Source: JANRKT01 sp033763355
GTDB taxonomy: Bacteria; Bacteroidota; Bacteroidia; Chitinophagales; Chitinophagaceae
Assembly: GCA_033763355.1 (NCBI GenBank)
Contig: JANRKT010000333.1
Location: forward strand, 1 to 6,259
Length of the DNA stretch: 6,259 bases
Direction: 5' to 3'
Part shown: piece after piece, positions 1 through 6,259 of the stretch
How positions within the stretch are numbered: the stretch's first letter is position 1
Layout: the number at the start of each line of letters is the position of its first letter
The notes under the pieces: model-generated
Seen by the model: the letters and a program-made list of their open reading frames with translations, nothing else
What the model was told of the DNA's origin: nothing
Database searches by the model: none
Made by a program: the position numbers and the translations under genes

Positions 1-1
1 T

Positions 2-1318
2 AAGATTTATACCATGCCGCAGTTCCTTGCGCAGCGCTACAGCGATAAAGTAAGCACCATCATGGCCGTATTCTGGCTGCTGGTGTATGTGTTTGTTAAC
101 CTTACTTCCATTATTTATCTCGGCGCATTGGCCATTTCCTCCATTTCTCCGGTCAGTTTTGAATGGAGCATTATCGGCCTCAGTGTATTTTCCATTATTG
201 TTACACTGGGCGGAATGAAAGTGATTGGTTATACCGATGTGATACAGGTGCTTGTTTTAATTATCGGCGGCCTGGTTACAACTTATTTAGCGCTTTCACT
301 GCTTGCAGATCAGTTCGGCTTTGACGGTGATATTTTAAAAGGACTTGGCGTATTGCGTAAAGAAGCGCCTGATCATTTTCACATGATACTTGACAAATCA
401 AGTCCGCACTATAAAGAATTGCCGGGGCTTTCTGTATTGATCGGAGGCATGCTTATCAATAACCTTGCTTACTGGGGCTGCAACCAGTACATTGTTCAAA
501 GGGCATTGGGTGCAGATTTAAAAACAGCAAGGAGCGGGATTTTATTTGCAGCATTTTTAAAATTACTGATACCTGTTATTGCTGTGTTACCCGGTATTAC
601 CATGTATGTGCTGCACAACAACGGTATGTTTCAGCAGGAAATGACGGATGCGGCAGGAACATTAAAGCCTGACCATGCCTATCCCACATTAATGAATTTG
701 CTGCCAGCAGGATTAAAAGGCGTTGCCTTTGCAGCGCTTACTGCTGCTGTGGTTGCTTCGCTTGCCGGAAAGTCAAACAGCATTTCCACTATTTTTTCAT
801 TGGATATTTATAAAAAGTATTTCAATAAGGATGCTTCGGATAAAAAAGTGGTAAGTGTTGGCCGCTGGGCTGTTATTATTTCCATGCTCATTGCTGCCAT
901 AGTAACACCTGCATTAAAATCATTGGACCAGGCATACCAGTTCATACAGGAGTATGTTGGCTTCTTTTCACCGGGGGTGCTGGCCATTTTTTTATTGGGT
1001 ATGTTCTGGAAGAGGACAACGGCTGCAGCGGCCCTTGCCGGAGCATTGTTAACAATACCCATTTCAACTGTACTGAAGTTTTTGCCTGTATGGACAAACG
1101 GCGCCTTTCCGGATTATCCATTTCTTGACAGGATGACGATAACTTTTTTTGCCGTTGCCATTATTATGATAGTTATGAGTCTTGCAAACCCCAAAAGTAA
1201 AGCTGATAAACATGGTATTGAAACGGATACATCAATGTTTAGAGTTTCTCCTGCGTTTATTATTGGTTCGGTTATTATCTGCGGGATACTGGCGGCATTG
1301 TACACCGTATTCTGGTAA
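2..1318 (+). CDS. Sodium:solute symporter (SSS/SGLT-type sugar transporter), 5'-truncated by window edge
   Basis: This is an inner-membrane Na+-coupled symporter of the SSS family, probably importing a sugar. The reading frame is open from base 2. The first Met in the window (base 14) lies inside the family motif T-M-P-Q-F-L-x-x-R-Y, which sits well inside these proteins, so the true start is upstream and roughly the first three helices are missing. About 11 hydrophobic segments are visible. Counting from that Met: the G-x-T-D-V-I-Q hallmark is at ~72-78, N-Q-Y-I-V-Q-R-A-L-G-A at ~157-167 (typical of sugar-type members), and the Na+-site helix A-A-V-V-A-S-L-A with downstream S-T-I-F-S-L-D-I-Y-K at ~244-267. 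The C-terminal helix ends in a Trp before TAA. The GH29 gene begins 12 bases later, which suggests co-transcription. The substrate cannot be read from sequence; L-fucose, L-galactose or galacturonate would suit the neighbours (inference). Confidence 0.93.
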   Translation, partial: KIYTMPQFLAQRYSDKVSTIMAVFWLLVYVFVNLTSIIYLGALAISSISPVSFEWSIIGLSVFSIIVTLGGMKVIGYTDVIQVLVLIIGGLVTTYLALSLLADQFGFDGDILKGLGVLRKEAPDHFHMILDKSSPHYKELPGLSVLIGGMLINNLAYWGCNQYIVQRALGADLKTARSGILFAAFLKLLIPVIAVLPGITMYVLHNNGMFQQEMTDAAGTLKPDHAYPTLMNLLPAGLKGVAFAALTAAVVASLAGKSNSISTIFSLDIYKKYFNKDASDKKVVSVGRWAVIISMLIAAIVTPALKSLDQAYQFIQEYVGFFSPGVLAIFLLGMFWKRTTAAAALAGALLTIPISTVLKFLPVWTNGAFPDYPFLDRMTITFFAVAIIMIVMSLANPKSKADKHGIETDTSMFRVSPAFIIGSVIICGILAALYTVFW

Positions 1319-1330
1319 AATATAAATAGC

Positions 1331-2968
1331 ATGAAAAGAAGAACAGTAATAAAAAAGATCGCAGCCACTGTGCCTGCCTTTTATCTTGGTAAATCATTGG
1401 CTGCAAATTCTTTTTTGGAAAATGCTGACATCAACGAGCCTATGGCGAAAGGGCCTTTTGAACCCACATGGGATTCATTGAAACAATATAAAACGCCTGA
1501 CTGGTTTCGTGATGCAAAGTTTGGGATATGGGCACACTGGGGCCCGCAATGCCAGCCGGAATTTGGCGACTGGTATGCACGCAGCATGTATATTGAAGGA
1601 AGCAGGGTTTATAAATATCATTTGGAAAAGTATGGGCACCCTTCAAAATTTGGTTTTAAAGATGTGATCCATTCATGGAAGGCGGAAAAATGGAACCCGG
1701 AAGAATTATTGGAATTATACAAAAAAGCCGGTGCGAAATATTTTGTTGCATTAGCCAATCACCACGACAATTTTGATAATTACAACAGTAAATACCAGCA
1801 GTGGAATTCTGCAAAGATCGGCCCCATGAAAGATTTGATTGGCGGATGGGAGAAAGCGGCAAGAAAAAATGATCTGCGCTTTGGCGTAAGTGTTCATGCT
1901 GCCCATGCATGGACATGGTATGAACAATCACAAAAAGCGGATAAGAGTGGTGAATTTGCCGGAGTGCCTTATGATGGTAAATTAACAAAAGCACAGGGAA
2001 AAAATACATGGTGGGGCAAACTGGACCCGCAGGAACTCTATGCACAAAACCACCCGCTGAGTGAAGGCAGCGATGATGAAAGAAGTATCCATAAGCAATG
2101 GAACTGGGGCAACGGCGCAGCAGCGCCATCCAAACAATACTGTGATAAATTTTACAACCGTACCGTTGATTTAATCAATAAATACAACCCTGATCTCCTG
2201 TATTTTGATGATACTGCTTTGCCGCTTTGGCCGGTGAATGATGCCGGATTAAAGATTGCTGCGCATTATTACAACCACAGCATAAAGAAACATGGAAAAC
2301 TTGAAGCAGTTCTCAATGGAAAAATACTGGATGAGGAACAACGCAAATGCATGGTATGGGATATTGAACGGGGGCAAAGCAATAACATAGAGCCTTTTCC
2401 CTGGCAAACAGATACCTGCATTGGCCACTGGCATTACGACCGGCCTTTGTATGAAAGGCATGGATATAAAACAGCCAAAACAGTTATTCATACTTTAATT
2501 GATGTGGTAAGCAAGAATGGAAATCTTTTATTGAGTGTTCCCCTGCGCGGCGACGGAACACTTGATGAAGATGAAAGAAAAGTGGTTGAAGGTGTTGCAG
2601 ACTGGATGAAGGTGAACAGTGAAGCAATTTTTGCCACAAGGCCGTGGAAAGTTTTTGGCGAAGGGCCTGCTATGGAATCGGCAGCGCCTTTATCAGCGCA
2701 GGGGTTCAATGAAGGAAAGGGTAAGCCTTTTACCCATGAAGATATCCGCTTTACCGTAAAAGGTGAAACGATTTATGCTTTTCTGCTGGGCTGGCCCGGC
2801 GATAAAGAAACCCTCATTAAAGCATTGGCGAATGGGAAAAAAATAACCGATGTTTCGCTTTTAGGTTACAATGGTAAACTGGAATGGGGGCAAAGCGCAG
2901 AAGGATTGAAAGTAAAAATGCCGCTCCAACCACCCTGCGATGATGCGGTAGTATTAAAAATTTCCTGA
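1331..2968 (+). CDS. GH29-family alpha-L-fucosidase, exported (Tat-like signal)
   Basis: This is predicted to be a retaining exo-alpha-L-fucosidase that removes terminal L-fucose from glycans. The 545 residues match a full-length GH29 catalytic domain plus a short C-terminal beta domain. Visible motifs: P-D-W-F-R-D-A-K-F-G-I-W-A-H-W-G at 56-71 (the GH29 'F-G-I-x-x-H-W-G' block, H69), N-H-H-D-N-F at 143-148 (sugar-binding His pair, H144/H145), and D-L-L-Y-F-D-D at 288-294, where D293 aligns best with the catalytic nucleophile. N-G-N-L-L-L-S-V at 396-403, G-D-G-T-L at 407-411 and A-T-R-P-W at 435-439 are the usual end of the domain. The acid/base is not conserved across GH29 and I cannot assign it. 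The N-terminus, M-K-R-R-T-V-I-K-K followed by a short apolar stretch ending near A-A-N, looks like a twin-arginine signal. The ATG start is supported by this signal and by the tight 12-base junction to the symporter. No Shine-Dalgarno motif is seen. Related Bacteroidota GH29 enzymes can also act on L-galactosides, so exact specificity is open. Confidence 0.92.
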   Translation: MKRRTVIKKIAATVPAFYLGKSLAANSFLENADINEPMAKGPFEPTWDSLKQYKTPDWFRDAKFGIWAHWGPQCQPEFGDWYARSMYIEGSRVYKYHLEKYGHPSKFGFKDVIHSWKAEKWNPEELLELYKKAGAKYFVALANHHDNFDNYNSKYQQWNSAKIGPMKDLIGGWEKAARKNDLRFGVSVHAAHAWTWYEQSQKADKSGEFAGVPYDGKLTKAQGKNTWWGKLDPQELYAQNHPLSEGSDDERSIHKQWNWGNGAAAPSKQYCDKFYNRTVDLINKYNPDLLYFDDTALPLWPVNDAGLKIAAHYYNHSIKKHGKLEAVLNGKILDEEQRKCMVWDIERGQSNNIEPFPWQTDTCIGHWHYDRPLYERHGYKTAKTVIHTLIDVVSKNGNLLLSVPLRGDGTLDEDERKVVEGVADWMKVNSEAIFATRPWKVFGEGPAMESAAPLSAQGFNEGKGKPFTHEDIRFTVKGETIYAFLLGWPGDKETLIKALANGKKITDVSLLGYNGKLEWGQSAEGLKVKMPLQPPCDDAVVLKIS

Positions 2969-2987
2969 ACACTTTAAATTCTGAGTT

Positions 2988-2999
2988 TTGAAAAGAATG
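2988..2999 (+). other. Start-codon choice for the GH28-like gene: TTG (2988) versus ATG (2997)
   Basis: Two in-frame starts lie nine bases apart. The TTG at 2988 gives an N-terminus of M-K-R-M-V-L-L-F, with the basic residues a Sec signal peptide needs. The ATG at 2997 gives M-V-L-L-F-L with no positive charge before the hydrophobic core. The neighbouring genes open with M-K-R-R and M-K-K, so TTG is preferred. Neither codon has a clear Shine-Dalgarno motif upstream; the preceding bases are AT-rich, as is common in Bacteroidota. Confidence 0.6.
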
Positions 3000-4613
3000 G
3001 TTTTATTGTTTCTTTATTCTGCCGCATTGATTGCAGGATATGCCCAGAAGAAAATTTATAACATTACTTCTTATGGCGCAAGACCGGATGGGTTTACCAA
3101 TAATACGGCAGCCATTCAAAAAGCGATTGATGAAGCCAGTGCATCTGGTGGTGGAACCGTGATGGTGCCAAGGGGAAGATTTGTTACAGGTGTTATCCAT
3201 ATTAAGTCAAATGTGGAGCTTTATATACACGAAGAAGCTGTTTTACTGGGCAGCATCAACAGGGTCGATTATGGCCCCAGCCTTAAAGCGTCAGCATTGA
3301 TTGTAGCGGATAACCAGAAAAATATTTCCATTACAGGTAAAGGATTGATTGACGGGCAAAGTGATCTGCTCATCAATGATATTTATGTAAAGCTGAGGGC
3401 GGGTGAATTGTATGACGATGAATGGAAAGAGTTCAACCCCTGGCACCAGCGCAGGCCGAGTGAAAAAAACAGGCCCCGGATAATACAGTTTACAGGTTGT
3501 GATAAGGTAACAGTAAAAAATATACGGTTGCAAAACAGTACGGCATGGGTTCAGGATTACAAAAGCTGCAGCAACATAATCATTGACAGTATTCATGTGT
3601 TCAGTAATACTTTCTGGAATAATGATGGTATTGATCTTACTGATTGCAAAAACGCAAGGATCACAAATTGTTTTATCAATGCTGCGGATGACGGCATTTG
3701 TCTGAAATCATCAGACCGGAACAGCCGTTGCGAAAATATTTATATCGCCAACTGCAAAGTGCGTTCCAGTGCAAGCGCTGTGAAATTTGGTACGGCATCA
3801 TGGGGCGGTTTCAAAAAAATTACGGTCAGGAATATTGACGTATATGATACTTACCGTTCGGCCATTGCCATTGAAGCGGTGGACGGTGGTATAATGGAAG
3901 ATATTGATGTGCGGAATATAAATGCAGTAAATACAGGCAATGCTGTTTTTATACGGTTGGGCCATCGCAATAAAGATAGTGTGTATAGCAGGATGAAGAA
4001 TGTTTATGTTGGCAATATAAAAGTGAAAGTGCCGAAAGAAAAACCGGATAAAGGTTACCCGATGGAAGGCCCGGAGTTACGTTATCCGCCAAAATACAAA
4101 GTAGATACATCAGTTAAATATGAGAGCGTATCGCCATGGAACAATTCCGGAATTGACAGCAGCGCTGTTCCTTATCCCCATAATGTGTTCCCATCCTCCA
4201 TTACAGGCATACCAGGGCATTATGTGGAGAATGTGACATTGGAAAATATTGAAATCATCTCCGAAGGCGGCGCAGGCAAAGAAGTGAATTATTTCCCGGC
4301 TGATTCATTGCAAAGTATTACTGAAGCCATCAGCTCCTATCCTGAGTTTTCTATGTTTGGCGAACTGCCGGCATGGGGTTTTTATGTAAGGCATGTAAAT
4401 GGATTAACGATGAAGAATATAAGACTAACCAGTGTGAAGCCGGATTTTCGTGTTGCTGCTGTTTTTGACGATGTAAGCAGGTTGAAACTGGATGGGATAA
4501 CGGTTCTGTCTGACAAAAATAACCCTGTGATTATTTTAAACAGGGTTAAAGAATATTCACTTGGCAAACTGAAGTTCCCGTCCGGGGACGGCAAAGCAAT
4601 AAAAGTTCAATAG
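2988..4613 (+). CDS. GH28-like (polygalacturonase superfamily) secreted beta-helix hydrolase
   Basis: This is a secreted right-handed parallel beta-helix protein of the polygalacturonase (GH28) type, 541 residues if started at TTG. After a Sec signal peptide (hydrophobic core L-L-F-L-Y-S-A-A-L-I-A, likely cleavage at G-Y-A|Q, residues 17-20) comes the pectate-lyase-like entry motif I-T-S-Y-G-A-R-P-D-G with N-T-x-A-I-Q-K-A-I-D (26-48) and G-G-G-T-V-M-V-P-R-G (54-63). The helix has recurrent V-x-N-I / I-x-N-C turns. The GH28 acidic triad is present: N-N-D-G at 211-214 (D213) and A-D-D-G at 233-236 (D234, D235), with the 21-residue spacing seen in fungal polygalacturonases. The usual G-H-G and R-I-K motifs are not seen; R-S-S-A-S-A-V-K-F-G-T (259-269) lies where G-H-G is expected. 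A C-terminal block P-H-N-V-F-P-S-S-I-T-G-I-P-G-H-Y (397-412) is typical of Bacteroidota members. It starts 19 bases after the GH29 stop, so it is probably in the same operon. The likely substrate is a pectic galacturonate bond, but the exact linkage is uncertain. Confidence 0.85.
   Translation: MKRMVLLFLYSAALIAGYAQKKIYNITSYGARPDGFTNNTAAIQKAIDEASASGGGTVMVPRGRFVTGVIHIKSNVELYIHEEAVLLGSINRVDYGPSLKASALIVADNQKNISITGKGLIDGQSDLLINDIYVKLRAGELYDDEWKEFNPWHQRRPSEKNRPRIIQFTGCDKVTVKNIRLQNSTAWVQDYKSCSNIIIDSIHVFSNTFWNNDGIDLTDCKNARITNCFINAADDGICLKSSDRNSRCENIYIANCKVRSSASAVKFGTASWGGFKKITVRNIDVYDTYRSAIAIEAVDGGIMEDIDVRNINAVNTGNAVFIRLGHRNKDSVYSRMKNVYVGNIKVKVPKEKPDKGYPMEGPELRYPPKYKVDTSVKYESVSPWNNSGIDSSAVPYPHNVFPSSITGIPGHYVENVTLENIEIISEGGAGKEVNYFPADSLQSITEAISSYPEFSMFGELPAWGFYVRHVNGLTMKNIRLTSVKPDFRVAAVFDDVSRLKLDGITVLSDKNNPVIILNRVKEYSLGKLKFPSGDGKAIKVQ
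4520..4548 (+). repeat. Perfect 8-bp inverted repeat inside the 3' end of the GH28-like gene
   Basis: TAACCCTG (4520-4527) is followed, after a 13-base AT-rich spacer, by its exact complement CAGGGTTA (4541-4548). The arms could form a hairpin in the mRNA about 60 bases before the stop codon. No T-run follows, so it does not look like an intrinsic terminator, and it encodes ordinary beta-helix residues (N-N-P-V-I-I-L-N-R-V region). It may be chance or a minor mRNA structure. Confidence 0.4.
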
Positions 4614-4655
4614 CGTTACCCGGGGAGAATACGTTGAAATTTTATACCATTTAAT

Positions 4656-4688
4656 GTTGCGGTTTTCATTGAACTGTATTTTAATTTG
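4656..4688 (+). promoter_or_regulatory. Possible Bacteroidota-type promoter upstream of the GH95 gene
   Basis: The 122-base gap 4614-4735 separates the GH28-like and GH95 genes. It contains GTTG at 4656-4659 and TTAATTTG at 4681-4688, with 21 bases between them. The Bacteroidota vegetative promoter is TTTG, a 19-21 base spacer, then TAnnTTTG, so each box has one mismatch. Transcription would start near 4695, leaving a leader of about 40 bases before the ATG at 4736. No strong intrinsic terminator is seen in the gap, so read-through from the upstream genes is equally possible. AT-rich DNA gives such matches by chance. Confidence 0.3.
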
Positions 4689-4735
4689 CTTTAAATAACA
4701 GACCTTCGGGCTTAACCAACTACCACGGCTGTAAA

Positions 4736-6259
4736 ATGAAAAAGGTACTGGCATTTATACTTTATATTTTTCCCTGTATTATGATGGCGCAGCCGGACCT
4801 GAAGCTCTGGTACAATCAGCCGGCAGCAGTATGGACTGAAGCATTGCCCGTTGGTAACGGAAGATTGGGCGCCATGGTCTTTGGCAGGGTAGAGGAAGAA
4901 CTCATTCAATTAAATGAAGCAACACTATGGAGCGGCGGGCCCGTAAAACAAAATGTAAACCCTCAATCGCCAGAGTATTTGCCAAAAGTAAGAGAGGCAT
5001 TGTTTAAAGGGGATTACGAAACCGCCAACCGTCTGGTTAAGAAAATGCAGGGATTGTTTTCCCAGAGTTATATGCCATTGGGGGATTTGGTAATAAAGCA
5101 AAGTTTCAGCGGCAGCCAGCCTTCTGCTTATTACCGCGACCTTAACATACAGGATGCTGTGGCCTTAACAAAATTTACAATTGACGGGGTAGAATATAAA
5201 AGGGAAATCTTTTCATCTGCACCTGACCATGTTATCGTGGTTCGTTTATCAGCAGGCGGGCCGCGGATGTTAAATATTCATGTAAATGCAAAAAGTATTT
5301 TGCCTTACAGCACAGCACCTGTAAGCAGCAGTGAGATGATATTAAAAGGCAAAGCGCCTGTACAGGCCGACCCCAGTTATTTTAATGTAAACAAAGAGCC
5401 TGTTATTTATAAAGATACCGCCGGTTGCAGGGGCATGCGGTTTGCATTATTGGTAAAAGCGGTAAGTAAGGACGGAAATATAAAAGCCGATAACAGCGGC
5501 ATCAGTATCAGCAATGCATCAGAAATAATATTGTATCTGTCGGCTGCTACAAGTTTTAATGGTTATGATAAATGCCCCGATAAAGATGGTAAAGATGAAG
5601 CGGCCCTGGCAAAAAATTACATGATAAAAGCCATCGCCAAAACTTATCCCGTACTGTTAGCCGCTCATTTAACCGGGTTTCACAGGTACTTTAACAGGGT
5701 TTCATTACAGTTGAATGGTGGAAAAGAAAGTAAAACCAATTTGCCAACTGATGAAAGAATAGAAATATACAACAAGGGTAGTGAAGACCCGGGCCTTGAA
5801 GCGTTGTATTTTCAATATGGCCGCTATTTACTCATCAGCAGTTCCCGTACACCGGGTGTACCGGCCAACCTGCAGGGCATCTGGAATAAAGAACTAAGGC
5901 CGCCGTGGAGTTCCAACTATACAACCAATATAAATGTGCAGATGAACTACTGGCCGGCTGAAGCGGGCAACCTTTCTGAATTTACACAGCCACTGGTTGA
6001 TTTAATAAAAAATTTATCTGTAACCGGTAAGCGGACAGCCAAAGAATTTTATCATGCCAGTGGATGGGTAACCCATCACAATTCAGATATCTGGGCAATG
6101 AGTAACGCTGTTGGCGATACAGGTAAAGGCGACCCCAAATGGGCCAACTGGGCCATGGGCGCCAACTGGCTCAGCCGACATTTGTGGGAACATTATTTGT
6201 ATACCGGCGATAAAAAGTTTTTACAGCAAACAGCTTATCCGTTAATGAAAGGCGCTGCT
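4736..6259 (+). CDS. GH95-family alpha-L-fucosidase / alpha-L-galactosidase, 3'-truncated by window edge
   Basis: This is predicted to be an inverting exo-glycosidase of family GH95, acting on terminal alpha-linked L-fucose or L-galactose. The frame is open from the ATG at 4736 to the last base (508 codons, no stop); family members run to roughly 750-850 residues, so about a third is missing. A Sec signal (M-K-K then a hydrophobic core, probable cleavage at A18|Q19) is followed by the GH95 N-terminal beta domain, with L-K-L-W-Y-N-Q-P-A at 22-30, L-P-V-G-N-G-R-L-G-A-M at 37-47 and L-N-E-A-T-L-W-S-G-G-P just after. The (alpha/alpha)6 barrel opens near residue 353 with P-A-N-L-Q-G-I-W-N (376-384). 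T-T-N-I-N-V-Q-M-N-Y-W-P (396-407) holds N398 and N400, equivalent to the water-activating Asn pair of the Bifidobacterium enzyme AfcA. H-H-N-S-D-I-W is at 447-453. The general acid (in S-P-E-N) and the catalytic Asp lie beyond the window. The 122-base upstream gap suggests it may have its own promoter. Alpha-L-galactosidase activity is a real alternative because T396 replaces the AfcA His. Confidence 0.93.
   Translation, partial: MKKVLAFILYIFPCIMMAQPDLKLWYNQPAAVWTEALPVGNGRLGAMVFGRVEEELIQLNEATLWSGGPVKQNVNPQSPEYLPKVREALFKGDYETANRLVKKMQGLFSQSYMPLGDLVIKQSFSGSQPSAYYRDLNIQDAVALTKFTIDGVEYKREIFSSAPDHVIVVRLSAGGPRMLNIHVNAKSILPYSTAPVSSSEMILKGKAPVQADPSYFNVNKEPVIYKDTAGCRGMRFALLVKAVSKDGNIKADNSGISISNASEIILYLSAATSFNGYDKCPDKDGKDEAALAKNYMIKAIAKTYPVLLAAHLTGFHRYFNRVSLQLNGGKESKTNLPTDERIEIYNKGSEDPGLEALYFQYGRYLLISSSRTPGVPANLQGIWNKELRPPWSSNYTTNINVQMNYWPAEAGNLSEFTQPLVDLIKNLSVTGKRTAKEFYHASGWVTHHNSDIWAMSNAVGDTGKGDPKWANWAMGANWLSRHLWEHYLYTGDKKFLQQTAYPLMKGAA

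Noticed and set aside
14..16. ATG at base 14 as the true start of the symporter
   Set aside because: It falls in the internal T-M-P-Q-F-L motif of the SSS family, and the open frame continues to the left edge, so the gene begins outside the window.
1656..2129. Minus-strand 157-codon open frame opposite the GH29 gene
   Set aside because: It lies wholly within a strongly supported GH29 coding region, and its translation is rich in His, Cys and Pro with no recognisable domain; it is a shadow of the real gene.
3291..3596. Minus-strand 101-codon open frame opposite the GH28-like gene
   Set aside because: It is fully overlapped by conserved beta-helix coding sequence and has no recognisable motif.
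4619..4624. CCCGGG palindrome just after the GH28-like stop
   Set aside because: A six-base palindrome is expected by chance and no longer symmetry or repeat surrounds it.
4700..4712. Possible small hairpin with a TTCG loop in the GH95 leader
   Set aside because: Only two G-C pairs close the loop before a mismatch, and no T-run follows; too weak to call a terminator or regulatory element.
4557..4909. Two short minus-strand open frames (4557-4754 and 4712-4909) spanning the gap before GH95
   Set aside because: Both overlap coding sequence on the plus strand (the GH28-like 3' end or the GH95 5' end), show no domain, and have no promoter-like signal that I can identify.

Overview
The window carries four same-strand genes and reads as part of a carbohydrate-utilisation cluster from a Bacteroidota bacterium. 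The evidence for that phylum is the protein families (SGLT-type symporter, GH29, GH28-like and GH95 enzymes of the type seen in Bacteroidota glycan clusters), the signal peptides ending in 'AQ', the moderate AT-leaning composition and the lack of Shine-Dalgarno motifs before the starts. An environmental, plant- or soil-associated lineage such as Chitinophagaceae or Sphingobacteriaceae is plausible, but the rank below phylum is only a guess.

Layout, left to right: (1) bases 2-1318, the C-terminal ~438 residues of a sodium:solute symporter, cut by the left edge; (2) 1331-2968, a complete GH29-type alpha-L-fucosidase with a twin-arginine-like N-terminus; (3) 2988-4613, a complete secreted GH28-like beta-helix hydrolase that probably starts at TTG; (4) 4736-6259, the first 508 codons of a GH95 alpha-L-fucosidase/alpha-L-galactosidase, cut by the right edge before its catalytic acid and base. 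Genes 1-3 are separated by only 12 and 19 bases and probably share a transcript. A 122-base gap precedes gene 4 and holds a weak match to the Bacteroidota promoter pattern.

How they may work together (inference): the GH28-like enzyme would cut a galacturonate-containing (pectic) backbone or a related bond, the GH95 and GH29 enzymes would remove terminal L-fucose or L-galactose from side chains, and the symporter would import a released sugar. A fucose- or L-galactose-decorated plant polymer (rhamnogalacturonan II, xyloglucan, arabinoxylan) fits best. No SusC/SusD pair, regulator or sulfatase is visible, so this is at most part of a polysaccharide utilisation locus.

I found no RNA gene, mobile element, CRISPR array or clearly new system. 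The points most worth a second look are the Thr in place of the fucose-sensing His in the GH95 active site, and the GH28-like protein that keeps the three Asp residues but lacks the usual His and Arg-x-Lys motifs.
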